Below are positions 50,701 to 63,564 of a stretch of 64,000 nt of DNA, one piece after another. Below the pieces are notes generated by a model, which was not told where the DNA came from, did not search any database, and was given only the letters and a program-made list of their open reading frames with translations. The position numbers and the translations under genes are program-made. Positions within the stretch are counted from its first letter, which is position 1. Each line of letters opens with the position of its first letter. Source of the stretch: Pardosa pseudoannulata (taxonomy: Eukaryota > Arthropoda > Arachnida > Araneae > Lycosidae); contig CM063507.1 of the NCBI GenBank assembly GCA_032207245.1, forward strand, positions 90,302,305-90,366,304, read 5' to 3'.

Positions 50701-53700
50701 TTTTCGAAGAAAGAACTTCAACGATAAAAGGATGCAGAAAAAAATGAATAAGATTAAAATTAGCAGTCATGGATTTTTTTTTTTTTTTTTTGACTGCAAG
50801 CATGACTACAATCGAAATCCATTATACTTTCAATCTATTTCTTTTTATTATTTATGTACTGCAATTAGAATAAAGAAATGGAATCAAGTTTTCACTTGCA
50901 GGACTAAGACAACTATTATCTGAAGAGAGCAACCACCTTGAATTTAATGTTCAGATATATAGAGTTAGTATGAATAAATTGCCAATTATATTCCACAGAA
51001 TAGTGGACATATTTTTCGAAGAAAGAACTTCAACGATAAAAGGATGCAGAAAAAAATGAATAAGATTAAAATTAGCAGTCATGGAATTTTTTTTTTTTTT
51101 TTTGACTGCAAGCATGACTACAATCGAAATCCATTATACTTTCAATCTATTTCTTTTTATTATTTATGTACTGCAATTAGAATAAAGAAATGGAATCAAG
51201 TTTTCACTTGCAGGACTAAGACAACTATTATCTGAAGAGAGCAACCACCTTGAATTTAATGTTCAGATATATAGAGTTAGTATGAATAAATTGCCAATTA
51301 TATTCCACAGAATAGTGGACATATTTTTCGAAGAAAGAACTTCAACGATAAAAGGATGCAGAAAAAAATGAATAAGATTAAAATTAGCAGTCATGGAATT
51401 TTTTTTTTTTTTTTGACTGCAAGCATGACTACAATCGAAATCCATTATACTTTCAATCTATTTCTTTTTATTATTTATGTACTGCAATTAGAATAAAGAA
51501 ATGGAATCAAGTTTTCACTTGCAGGACTAAGACAACTATTATCTGAAGAGAGCAACCACCTTGAATTTAATGTTCAGATATATAGAGTTAGTATGAATAA
51601 ATTGCCAATTATATTCCACAGAATAGTGGACATATTTTTCGAAGAAAGAACTTCAACGATAAAAGGATGCAGAAAAAAATGAATAAGATTAAAATTAGCA
51701 GTCATGGAATTTTTTTTTTTTTTTTTTTGACTGCAAGCATGACTACAATCGAAATCCATTATACTTTCAATCTATTTCTTTTTATTATTTATGTACTGCA
51801 ATTAGAATAAAGAAATGGAATCAAGTTTTCACTTGCAGGACTAAGACAACTATTATCTGAAGAGAGCAACCACCTTGAATTTAATGTTCAGATATATAGA
51901 GTTAGTATGAATAAATTGCCAATTATATTCCACAGAATAGTGGACATATTTTTCGAAGAAAGAACTTCAACGATAAAAGGATGCAGAAAAAAATGAATAA
52001 GATTAAAATTAGCAGTCATGGAATTTTTTTTTTTTTTTTTTTTTGACTGCAAGCATGACTACAATCGAAATCCATTATACTTTCAATCTATTTCTTTTTA
52101 TTATTTATGTACTGCAATTAGAATAAAGAAATGGAATCAAGTTTTCACTTGCAGGACTAAGACAACTATTATCTGAAGAGAGCAACCACCTTGAATTTAA
52201 TGTTCAGATATATAGAGTTAGTATGAATAAATTGCCAATTATATTCCACAGAATAGTGGACATATTTTTCGAAGAAAGAACTTCAACGATAAAAGGATGC
52301 AGAAAAAAATGAATAAGATTAAAATTAGCAGTCATGGAATTTTTTTTTTTTTTTGACTGCAAGCATGACTACAATCGAAATCCATTATACTTTCAATCTA
52401 TTTCTTTTTATTATTTATGTACTGCAATTAGAATAAAGAAATGGAATCAAGTTTTCACTTGCAGGACTAAGACAACTATTATCTGAAGAGAGCAACCACC
52501 TTGAATTTAATGTTCAGATATATAGAGTTAGTATGAATAAATTGCCAATTATATTCCACAGAATAGTGGACATATTTTTCGAAGAAAGAACTTCAACGAT
52601 AAAAGGATGCAGAAAAAAATGAATAAGATTAAAATTAGCAGTCATGGAATTTTTTTTTTTTTTTTGACTGCAAGCATGACTACAATCGAAATCCATTATA
52701 CTTTCAATCTATTTCTTTTTATTATTTATGTACTGCAATTAGAATAAAGAAATGGAATCAAGTTTTCTCTTGCAGGACTAAGACAACTATTATCTGAAGA
52801 GAGCAACCACCTTGAATTTAATGTTCAGATATATAGAGTTAGTATGAATAAATTGCCAATTATATTCCACAGAATAGTGGACATATTTTTCGAAGAAAGA
52901 ACTTCAACGATAAAAGGATGCAGAAAAAAATGAATAAGATTAAAATTAGCAGTCATGGAATTTTTTTTTTTTTGACTGCAAGCATGACTACAATCGAAAT
53001 CCATTATACTTTCAATCTATTTCTTTTTATTATTTATGTACTGCAATTAGAATAAAGAAATGGAATCAAGTTTTCACTTGCAGGACTAAGACAACTATTA
53101 TCTGAAGAGAGCAACCACCTTGAATTTAATGTTCAGATATATAGAGTTAGTATGAATAAATTGCCAATTATATTCCACAGAATAGTGGACATATTTTTCG
53201 AAGAAAGAACTTCAACGATAAAAGGATGCAGAAAAAAATGAATAAGATTAAAATTAGCAGTCATGGAATTTTTTTTTTTTTTTTTGACTGCAAGCATGAC
53301 TACAATCGAAATCCATTATACTTTCAATCTATTTCTTTTTATTATTTATGTACTGCAATTAGAATAAAGAAATGGAATCAAGTTTTCACTTGCAGGACTA
53401 AGACAACTATTATCTGAAGAGAGCAACCACCTTGAATTTAATGTTCAGATATATAGAGTTAGTATGAATAAATTGCCAATTATATTCCACAGAATAGTGG
53501 ACATATTTTTCGAAGAAAGAACTTCAACGATAAAAGGATGCAGAAAAAAATGAATAAGATTAAAATTAGCAGTCATGGAATTTTTTTTTTTTTTTTTGAC
53601 TGCAAGCATGACTACAATCGAAATCCATTATACTTTCAATCTATTTCTTTTTATTATTTATGTACTGCAATTAGAATAAAGAAATGGAATCAAGTTTTCA

Positions 53701-56700
53701 CTTGCAGGACTAAGACAACTATTATCTGAAGAGAGCCAACCACCTTGAATTTAATGTTCAGATATATAGAGTTAGTATGAATAAATTGCCAATTATATTC
53801 CACAGAATAGTGGACATATTTTTCGAAGAAAGAACTTCAACGATAAAAGGATGCAGAAAAAAATGAATAAGATTAAAATTAGCAGTCATGGATTTTTTTT
53901 TTTTTTTTTTTGACTGCAAGCATGACTACAATCGAAATCCATTATACTTTCAATCTATTTCTTTTTATTATTTATGTACTGCAATTAGAATAAAGAAATG
54001 GAATCAAGTTTTCACTTGCAGGACTAAGACAACTATTATCTGAAGAGAGCAACCACCTTGAATTTAATGTTCAGATATATAGAGTTAGTATGAATAAATT
54101 GCCAATTATATTCCACAGAATAGTGGACATATTTTTCGAAGAAAGAACTTCAACGATAAAAGGATGCAGAAAAAAATGAATAAGATTAAAATTAGCAGTC
54201 ATGGATTTTTTTTTTTTTTTTTTTTGACTGCAAGCATGACTACAATCGAAATCCATTATACTTTCAATCTATTTCTTTTTATTATTTATGTACTGCAATT
54301 AGAATAAAGAAATGGAATCAAGTTTTCACTTGCAGGACTAAGACAACTATTATCTGAAGAGACCAACCACCTTGAATTTAATGTTCAGATATATAGAGTT
54401 AGTATGAATAAATTGCCAATTATATTCCACAGAATAGTGGACATATTTTTCGAAGAAAGAACTTCAACGATAAAAGGATGCAGAAAAAAATGAATAAGAT
54501 TAAAATTAGCAGTCATGGAATTTTTTTTTTTTTTTTTTTTGACTGCAAGCATGACTACAATCGAAATCCATTATACTTTCAATCTATTTCTTTTTATTAT
54601 TTATGTACTGCAATTAGAATAAAGAAATGGAATCAAGTTTTCACTTGCAGGACTAAGACAACTATTATCTGAAGAGAGCAACCACCTTGAATTTAATGTT
54701 CAGATATATAGAGTTAGTATGAATAAATTGCCAATTATATTCCACAGAATAGTGGACATATTTTTCGAAGAAAGAACTTCAACGATAAAAGGATGCAGAA
54801 AAAAATGAATAAGATTAAAATTAGCAGTCATGGAATTTTTTTTTTTTTGACTGCAAGCATGACTACAATCGAAATCCATTATACTTTCAATCTATTTCTT
54901 TTTATTATTTATGTACTGCAATTAGAATAAAGAAATGGAATCAAGTTTTCACTTGCAGGACTAAGACAACTATTATCTGAAGAGACCAACCACCTTGAAT
55001 TTAATGTTCAGATATATAGAGTTTAGTATGAATAAATTGCCAATTATATTCCACAGAATAGTGGACATATTTTTCGAAGAAAGAACTTCAACGATAAAAG
55101 GATGCAGAAAAAAATGAATAAGATTAAAATTAGCAGTCATGGAATTTTTTTTTTTTTTTTTGACTGCAAGCATGACTACAATCGAAATCCATTATACTTT
55201 CAATCTATTTCTTTTTATTATTTATGTACTGCAATTAGAATAAAGAAATGGAATCAAGTTTTCACTTGCAGGACTAAGACAACTATTATCTGAAGAGAAC
55301 CACCTTGAATTTAATGTTCAGATATATAGAGTTAGTATGAATAAATTGCCAATTATATTCCACAGAATAGTGGACATATTTTTCGAAGAAAGAACTTCAA
55401 CGATAAAAGGATGCAGAAAAAAATGAATAAGATTAAAATTAGCAGTCATGGAATTTTTTTTTTTTTTTTTTTGACTGCAAGCATGACTACAATCGAAATC
55501 CATTATACTTTCAATCTATTTCTTTTTATTATTTATGTACTGCAATTAGAATAAAGAAATGGAATCAAGTTTTCACTTGCAGGACTAAGACAACTATTAT
55601 CTGAAGAGAGCAACCACCTTGAATTTAATGTTCAGATATATAGAGTTAGTATGAATAAATTGCCAATTATATTCCACAGAATAGTGGACATATTTTTCGA
55701 AGAAAGAACTTCAACGATAAAAGGATGCAGAAAAAAATGAATAAGATTAAAATTAGCAGTCATGGAATTTTTTTTTTTTTTTTTTTGACTGCAAGCATGA
55801 CTACAATCGAAATCCATTATACTTTCAATCTATTTCTTTTTATTATTTATGTACTGCAATTAGAATAAAGAAATGGAATCAAGTTTTCACTTGCAGGACT
55901 AAGACAACTATTATCTGAAGAGAGCAACCACCTTGAATTTAATGTTCAGATATATAGAGTTAGTATGAATAAATTGCCAATTATATTCCACAGAATAGTG
56001 GACATATTTTTCGAAGAAAGAACTTCAACGATAAAAGGATGCAGAAAAAAATGAATAAGATTAAAATTAGCAGTCATGGATTTTTTTTTTTTTTTTTGAC
56101 TGCAAGCATGACTACAATCGAAATCCATTATACTTTCAATCTATTTCTTTTTATTATTTATGTACTGCAATTAGAATAAAGAAATGGAATCAAGTTTTCT
56201 CTTGCAGGACTAAGACAACTATTATCTGAAGAGAGCAACCACCTTGAATTTAATGTTCAGATATATAGAGTTAGTATGAATAAATTGCCAATTATATTCC
56301 ACAGAATAGTGGACATATTTTTCGAAGAAAGAACTTCAACGATAAAAGGATGCAGAAAAAAATGAATAAGATTAAAATTAGCAGTCATGGATTTTTTTTT
56401 TTTTTTTTGACTGCAAGCATGACTACAATCGAAATCCATTATACTTTCAATCTATTTCTTTTTATTATTTATGTACTGCAATTAGAATAAAGAAATGGAA
56501 TCAAGTTTTCACTTGCAGGACTAAGACAACTATTATCTGAAGAGAGCCAACCACCTTGAATTTAATGTTCAGATATATATTAGTATGAATAAATTGCCAA
56601 TTATATTCCACAGAATAGTGGACATATTTTTCGAAGAAAGAACTTCAACGATAAAAGGATGCAGAAAAAAATGAATAAGATTAAAATTAGCAGTCATGGA

Positions 56701-59154
56701 ATTTTTTTTTTTTTGACTGCAAGCATGACTACAATCGAAATCCATTATACTTTCAATCTATTTCTTTTTATTATTTATGTACTGCAATTAGAATAAAGAA
56801 ATGGAATCAAGTTTTCACTTGCAGGACTAAGACAACTATTATCTGAAGAGAGCAACCACCTTGAATTTAATGTTCAGATATATAGAGTTAGTATGAATAA
56901 ATTGCCAATTATATTCCACAGAATAGTGGACATATTTTTCGAAGAAAGAACTTCAACGATAAAAGGATGCAGAAAAAAAATGAATAAGATTAAAATTAGC
57001 AGTCATGGAATTTTTTTTTTTTTTTGACTGCAAGCATGACTACAATCGAAATCCATTATACTTTCAATCTATTTCTTTTTATTATTTATGTACTGCAATT
57101 AGAATAAAGAAATGGAATCAAGTTTTCACTTGCAGGACTAAGACAACTATTATCTGAAGAGAGCAACCACCTTGAATTTAATGTTCAGATATATAGAGTT
57201 AGTATGAATAAATTGCCAATTATATTCCACAGAATAGTGGACATATTTTTCGAAGAAAGAACTTCAACGATAAAAGGATGCAGAAAAAAATGAATAAGAT
57301 TAAAATTAGCAGTCATGGAATTTTTTTTTTTTTTTTTTTTGACTGCAAGCATGACTACAATCGAAATCCATTATACTTTCAATCTATTTCTTTTTATTAT
57401 TTATGTACTGCAATTAGAATAAAGAAATGGAATCAAGTTTTCACTTGCAGGACTAAGACAACTATTATCTGAAGAGACCAACCACCTTGAATTTAATGTT
57501 CAGATATATAGAGTTTAGTATGAATAAATTGCCAATTATATTCCACAGAATAGTGGACATATTTTTCGAAGAAAGAACTTCAACGATAAAAGGATGCAGA
57601 AAAAAATGAATAAGATTAAAATTAGCAGTCATGGAATTTTTTTTTTTTTTTTTGACTGCAAGCATGACTACAATCGAAATCCATTATACTTTCAATCTAT
57701 TTCTTTTTATTATTTATGTACTGCAATTAGAATAAAGAAATGGAATCAAGTTTTCACTTGCAGGACTAAGACAACTATTATCTGAAGAGAGCAACCACCT
57801 TGAATTTAATGTTCAGATATATAGAGTTAGTATGAATAAATTGCCAATTATATTCCACAGAATAGTGGACATATTTTTCGAAGAAAGAACTTCAACGATA
57901 AAAGGATGCAGAAAAAAATGAATAAGATTAAAATTAGCAGTCATGGAAATTTTTTTTTTTTTTTTTTTGACTGCAAGCATGACTACAATCGAAATCCATT
58001 ATACTTTCAATCTATTTCTTTTTATTATTTATGTACTGCAATTAGAATAAAGAAATGGAATCAAGTTTTCACTTGCAGGACTAAGACAACTATTATCTGA
58101 AGAGAGCAACCACCTTGAATTTAATGTTCAGATATATAGAGTTAGTATGAATAAATTGCCAATTATATTCCACAGAATAGTGGACATATTTTTCGAAGAA
58201 AGAACTTCAACGATAAAAGGATGCAGAAAAAAATGAATAAGATTAAAATTAGCAGTCATGGAATTTTTTTTTTTTTTTTTTTTTTTGACTGCAAGCATGA
58301 CTACAATCGAAATCCATTATACTTTCAATCTATTTCTTTTTATTATTTATGTACTGCAATTAGAATAAAGAAATGGAATCAAGTTTTCACTTGCAGGACT
58401 AAGACAACTATTATCTGAAGAGAGCCAACCACCTTGAATTTAATGTTCAGATATATAGAGTTAGTATGAATAAATTGCCAATTATATTCCACAGAATAGT
58501 GGACATATTTTTCGAAGAAAGAACTTCAACGATAAAAGGATGCAGAAAAAAATGAATAAGATTAAAATTAGCAGTCATGGAATTTTTTTTTTTTTTTTTT
58601 TTTTTGACTGCAAGCATGACTACAATCGAAATCCATTATACTTTCAATCTATTTCTTTTTATTATTTATGTACTGCAATTAGAATAAAGAAATGGAATCA
58701 AGTTTTCACTTGCAGGACTAAGACAACTATTATCTGAAGAGACCAACCACCTTGAATTTAATGTTCAGATATATAGACTAAGTATGAATAAATTGCCAAT
58801 TATATTCCACAGAATAGTGGACATATTTTTCGAAGAAAGAACTTCAACGATAAAAGGATGCAGAAAAAAATGAATAAGATTAAAATTAGCAGTCATGGAA
58901 TTTTTTTTTTTTTTGACTGCAAGCATGACTACAATCGAAATCCATTATACTTTCAATCTATTTCTTTTTATTATTTATGTACTGCAATTAGAATAAAGAA
59001 ATGGAATCAAGTTTTCACTTGCAGGACTAAGACAACTATTATCTGAAGAGACCAACCACCTTGAATTTAATGTTCAGATATATAGACTAAGTATGAATAA
59101 ATTGCCAATTATATTCCACAGAATAGTGGACATATTTTTCGAAGAAAGAACTTC
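35704..59154 (-). repeat. 312-bp satellite array 2 (right arm, inverted relative to array 1)
   Basis: Same monomer as array 1, in reverse orientation (T-run on the plus strand), about 75 copies. The first two or three monomers (35704-36500) are diverged; most of the rest look highly uniform, dominated by the combination AACTC plus GCAAGTG (read on the minus strand). Local variants include GAGACCAACC, GAGAGCCAACC, GAGTTTAGT and T-runs of about 9-28 bases. The array begins near GTGGACATATTTTTCGA (35704) and ends after GAAGAAAGAACTTC (59154), positions close together within the monomer, so it holds nearly a whole number of units. No coding potential is credited. Confidence 0.97.
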
Positions 59155-59860
59155 CAGCAGTTCTAAATACGTTAATTATAAAAGGTTTGTCAGAGATAAT
59201 GTTTTGACTCTAACCACTCTGTATGAATGTCGCGGAGTATATTTTTTTATAATGAAGTATATTATCGTCGGAGCCAGGCGGGGATTTAGTCAGAGTCTGA
59301 CAATCGTCAGACGACTCGACTAAATCCATGTAGATTGCTGCCACGCTATTATTTAAGATGTAGGTGTAGCGTGGGTAGCGGCGTCGAAATGCGAACCTGT
59401 CTGCATCCTCTGGATCCAGACCTGCACAGAGGCTGGCTGAAAACGAGAAGAAACGAATCAACGTTAGAATAAATCAAGATGCATCGTACATTATTACAAC
59501 ATAAAAATATCAATCAAGCAAACGCAACAAGTAGACATTCCATTACAGATACGCAACTTGTGGCATAAATCAATAAAAACCTCAATTTACCTAGGTATGG
59601 CCAAACCCAGAAACACAACTGAAATAGTGTACATAGTATTTGATATAATCAATATAATATTTAATTCATTCATTGATTTTACCTACATTTAAGTAAACTT
59701 ATCTTTTGTGAATAATATTTAATAATTATGCAATTTTTCAGTTTTCGCCTGCACGAAATTTTCTTGTACGGCGAAATAATAGCATTTTATTTTAGATTTA
59801 AACTAGAACTAAAGAATGAAGGATATCTAAAGATACCGAGTGGCGGTCTAAGTGTTGGAT
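59155..59860. other. Right flank proximal to array 2, with large hairpin
   Basis: Single-copy-looking sequence starting abruptly at the array edge. It contains an imperfect ~20-bp inverted repeat with a 4-nt loop at 59282-59327 (arms GGATTTAGTC..GTCTGAC and GTCAGAC..GACTAAATCC). A possible splice acceptor lies at 59437-59438. The sequence becomes AT-rich after 59480. No gene can be assigned with confidence. Confidence 0.5.
59210..59436 (-). other. Possible exon (weak): acceptor plus open frame
   Basis: On the minus strand a pyrimidine-rich tract followed by TTTTCAG (AG at 59438-59437) precedes a 75-residue open frame (SLCAGLDPEDADRFAF ... YKKIYSATFIQSG). Residue use is mixed and protein-like, but no family is recognised. 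The frame would enter with two bases of a split codon, whereas the donor at 63564 on the same strand leaves phase 0. The two do not join in this frame, and the phase-0 reading stops within about 27 codons. It may belong to another gene, be a mobile-element relic, or be chance. Confidence 0.2.
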
Positions 59861-61190
59861 GATACGTTTTATCTCCAGAGTTCGTTTATTCGAATTCTAC
59901 TGCAGGCATGAATATTCACATCCGTTTGAATCAGCCAGAAAGAAAGACTTCCGTTTATATCAGCTCTCATGTTGCAAAAAAGTAGAGTGCAGTGCTCCAA
60001 TCAAACCAAAAAATCTTAAAATCATTCATCAGTTTGGTCTTGTGGTCAATAACAGGTCAAGTTTACTCGAAAATATAAGTTTACAAGAAACGTCAGACGG
60101 GAGTTTACTAAAAAAGGCCAAGAGTCAGGAAGTTTTTAAACTGTGTTCTTTTTAATGCAAAGTTCGGTAGACAAAAGATCGAGAGACCGAAGGCCATCTT
60201 AGCACTCGACTTCAATAAAGTCTATTCGCTTGTCGCTTCCCTTTCCACAAATTTGATTGGATCTCCTTATATCAGGATTTCAACGCTTGCATTTCGCCTG
60301 CTAGCTCTGAACTTTAACCCTGACAGCTAGTGCTGCGTCCACACTTTGGTGGGTCAACTTCTAAGATTGCCATTGGTCGAAACTATTTAATTCTATTGGC
60401 TTTGAGCATTTCGGATCTTGATGATCAATCTCAAAGCTTGCTTTGAAATTTGCCAGATTTTGATTCAAGCTCTTTTTTTAATTAAAATCTTGCAACCTAA
60501 CTGTGCCACTACAATCTTAAGAAATACTCTCTAGTTTCGACTAATGGGTTCGATAACGTTAATCTTTTATTCTTAAAATTGTTCTCACTTCGTTTTATTT
60601 TTACTTTTTCTCTCCCAAACTCCATTGCCTATCGTATTTTCTTACAGTCGTAGCAATATGTATTCTTTAATTGTTTGTGTAAATTGAAGTAGGTCAGAAC
60701 TAGAGGACTAGGCCCAGGAAGTTCTGTGCAACCACTTTCGCGTGTCACAAAAGATCTATGCATTAGAATATTTAAGTGCTCATAATAATAGAATTTCCTT
60801 TTTGAACACTTCGGTCGGTAAAATTCAAACTTTTACAGAAATTAATTTTTTTTCAAATACGTTGGTTTAGAGGTCTACATTCATTTTTAGGCTTCGTGAC
60901 GTGTAATTTCGAGATCAGCAACTAAAATCAGATTTAGTACTTCTTAGAAACTCCCATACTAAGCGGTTCGATCCTTCGAATTTAGTATTCAACTATCGCA
61001 CTCGGGTTACTTATTTAGTTTGTAAATAAGAATTTCAGACAAGAATATTTTAAAAAGAATTAAATATTTCATTAAATATTATTTATTTGATAAAATAAAA
61101 TTCTATTGCATAAAACTATACAGATTACAAATAATGTACTTTGATTGGTTTTCTTTATAGTTCTACGGTCTACTTTTAGCAACACGAGGA
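59861..61190. other. Non-coding-looking flank
   Basis: No repeat array or recognisable gene. The longest open frame, 98 codons on the plus strand (59859-60155, MIRFISRVRLFEFYCRHEY...), has a mixed composition but no motif I recognise. It is listed as unassigned sequence, not a gene. Confidence 0.5.
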
Positions 61191-61204
61191 CTAGGACACC
61201 GGAA

Positions 61205-61285
61205 CTACAGCTTAAAGCAACAGTGGGATTCGAATCACGAACTCGGTCCGAAGGCCAGATTAACCAATCGGCATCTTTCGTCTAG
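61205..61285 (-). ncRNA. tRNA-like relic or SINE head
   Basis: On the minus strand, GCCGATTGGTTAATCTGGCC (61273-61254) resembles the A-box/D-arm of Ser/Leu-type tRNAs. GATTCGAATCC (61236-61226) resembles a B-box/T-loop, at roughly the right spacing. The T-stem does not pair well and no acceptor stem is evident, so it is not a functional tRNA. A decayed tRNA gene or the RNA polymerase III promoter part of a SINE would both fit; no SINE tail was recognised. Confidence 0.35.
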
Positions 61286-61289
61286 AATG

Positions 61290-62825
61290 TTCTTTGAAAT
61301 CGAAACCGTTCAGAGAGATCGAATATGCACACATTTTAAAAAGTATTCATTTTTTAAATATTCGTTGTATTTTTATTGCATTTTAATAATTTATATTGAA
61401 ACATTTCCTCAAATGTCCCTTGCATTAAAATGTAATTTATTAAATTATATTTTACTCGTTTTTCACTGTTCTGTATTACACAATCTGCTCAAATCATACA
61501 ATTCTAGAAAGTATTCTTTTACTTATAATTTAAAGCCAACTTAAGGTTAAAATGAACAGATTTATACCCATAGAAATTAAAAATTTAGTAATTTTCCAAA
61601 CAAAATATTTTTTAAGTGCAGAAACATATAAAATTTAAATAAAATAAAACTAAAAACAATTTTGATCAAAATAATGTTATTTTTTGAGGTTTTAGATCTA
61701 ATATAATTGATTATTTAAACACGAAGTAAATGCTAATCTATTTCTGACATCACATCTGAAAGGGAGAGGACAATAAAAATTATTTACGGTTTTCGTCTTG
61801 TGCGGTATTCTCGGGCGTTGATCAGATCAGTCCAGATTAGAATATGTCTCCGTACATGACACTAAAAAGAATGTACTTTTTGGAGATTTATAGTCAAGGG
61901 ACAGTGCCATTTTGAAATAAGGTTTTTTTTATTTTTCAATTAAAAATTAAATTTTTATTTTGAAAGAAAAGTATAAAACAAAGAAGAAATTTATATAAAA
62001 AATTCATAGTCGAATGAGGAGAGAGAGAAGTCACCGGATTACGACTGTGACAGTAATTAATCCAAGGAGAATTTGATCAATCAAATTTTAACTCGCACTT
62101 TTGCGTCTTACGCTCCACAATCAAATACTCAGAAGGAAACTCCTACCAGACCGACAATTTAAATGTACCACACATAAGTTTATTAACTCTCAAAGCAGTG
62201 TTGAAATATACCACACAAAGGTGCGTTTTACATATATTAAATTAGATTATTTTTAAACACAACATATTTTTGTTTACATATATATATATACATATAATAA
62301 TAAACAATAGTTAAATACTAAAATAAATTATTAAAAAAAACTATAATTTTTTTTTATACATTAGATCATATAATATAAATATTTATTTAACATAATAAAA
62401 ACTTTCATATATTTCTTTATTTATATCTTTTAAATAAAAAAAAAAATATATAATTTTTATATTTATTTATATCATATATATTAAATATTTATACAATATA
62501 TAAATATATATATATTATTTATTACATATATATTTTGAAATAATTTTTTTTTTCTTTTTCATATACATATAAATTTTTTTTTACAGATCTATTAAAAAAA
62601 TAAATAAAAAAAAAAAATAAAAAAAAAAAATATATATAAAAAAAGATAAAATATATATTCATATAATATACAAAATAATACATATACTTTATATACAAAA
62701 TACATATTATATACATATACATTTTACATATATATATATATAAAATATATTTTAAATATATATATTAATATACTCTATTACATATTAATATATTTATTAA
62801 TATTTATATATATATTACATATATA
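61290..62825. other. AT-rich non-coding region
   Basis: Increasingly AT-rich DNA. From about 62270 it is almost pure A/T with many homopolymer and TA runs. Open frames here (such as 61287-61544 plus and 62522-62722 minus) consist of I, Y, F, K and N residues and are compositional. No gene, RNA or defined mobile element was seen. Confidence 0.6.
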
Positions 62826-62904
62826 TTTATACATATATACATACACATATATACATATATATACATATATATACATATATATACATATATATACATATAT
62901 ATAC

Positions 62905-62948
<44 letters not shown>
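62826..62948. repeat. AT microsatellite (ATATATACAT)n and (AT)n
   Basis: Regular 10-bp units of ATATATACAT from about 62845 to 62915, then uninterrupted (AT)n to about 62946. The sequence is likely length-polymorphic. Ordinary AT-rich DNA follows. Confidence 0.9.
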
Positions 62949-62950
<2 letters not shown>

Positions 62951-63558
62951 CTAATTTATGGATAATTCTTGACATACCTAAATTAGTGTGGCACCTAATT
63001 TGGAAGTGTTGATAAAGTAAGTTTTATAAAGATAGAATCAGATTGTGTGTATATAGACGTATATAATAAATTTACACTTTTTATTTTAAGCTTATTTCAG
63101 TTACTTTTCATTTACCTTTTGTTAATTTATTATCTTATTCTTAAGTCTATAGCCTATTAGAACCTGTGGTTGAATTTAGTTCTTAAATAATTTACACAAC
63201 GCAACCAAAATAATACTTGGTCTTTGTGAATAACCAAACTAAATACCACTATACATTTGATCACAGGTTAATACCTAAATATAAACGAGGGCTACACGAC
63301 ACTTACCTAGTGAACTATTTATACAGCTGAATAGAGACCTTATTTTTACACTTGCACTTTTACACTCTCATACGCAATATTATTCATACATGTCATACAA
63401 TCTAAAAGCGAATTTCGAATCTCTGCATTAAAAACTGGAACCGAAGATATTCCAAAATGATGACCCGTGTTTAAGGTAATGTAGACTGGCAATTTTTTTC
63501 ATTTAATTATTATATTTCAAATTCAAATATTCCAGATAGAAGATAGTTTTGAAATGTT
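62949..63558. other. AT-rich spacer or putative intron
   Basis: No ORF of note. If the splice donor at 63564 is real, this is the start of an intron transcribed leftward. No other feature recognised. Confidence 0.4.
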
Positions 63559-63564
63559 ACTCAC

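Noticed and set aside
35704..59154. CRISPR-like regular repetition
   Set aside because: The unit is ~312 bp with no unique spacers between repeats; this is eukaryotic satellite DNA.
59859..60155. 98-codon plus-strand open frame
   Set aside because: No recognisable motif, no splice or promoter support, and a length expected by chance in this composition.
61205..61285. Functional tRNA gene
   Set aside because: T-stem mispairs and no acceptor stem; kept only as a tRNA-like relic.
62522..62975. I/Y/M/K-rich open frames in AT DNA
   Set aside because: Direct translation of AT microsatellite and homopolymer sequence.
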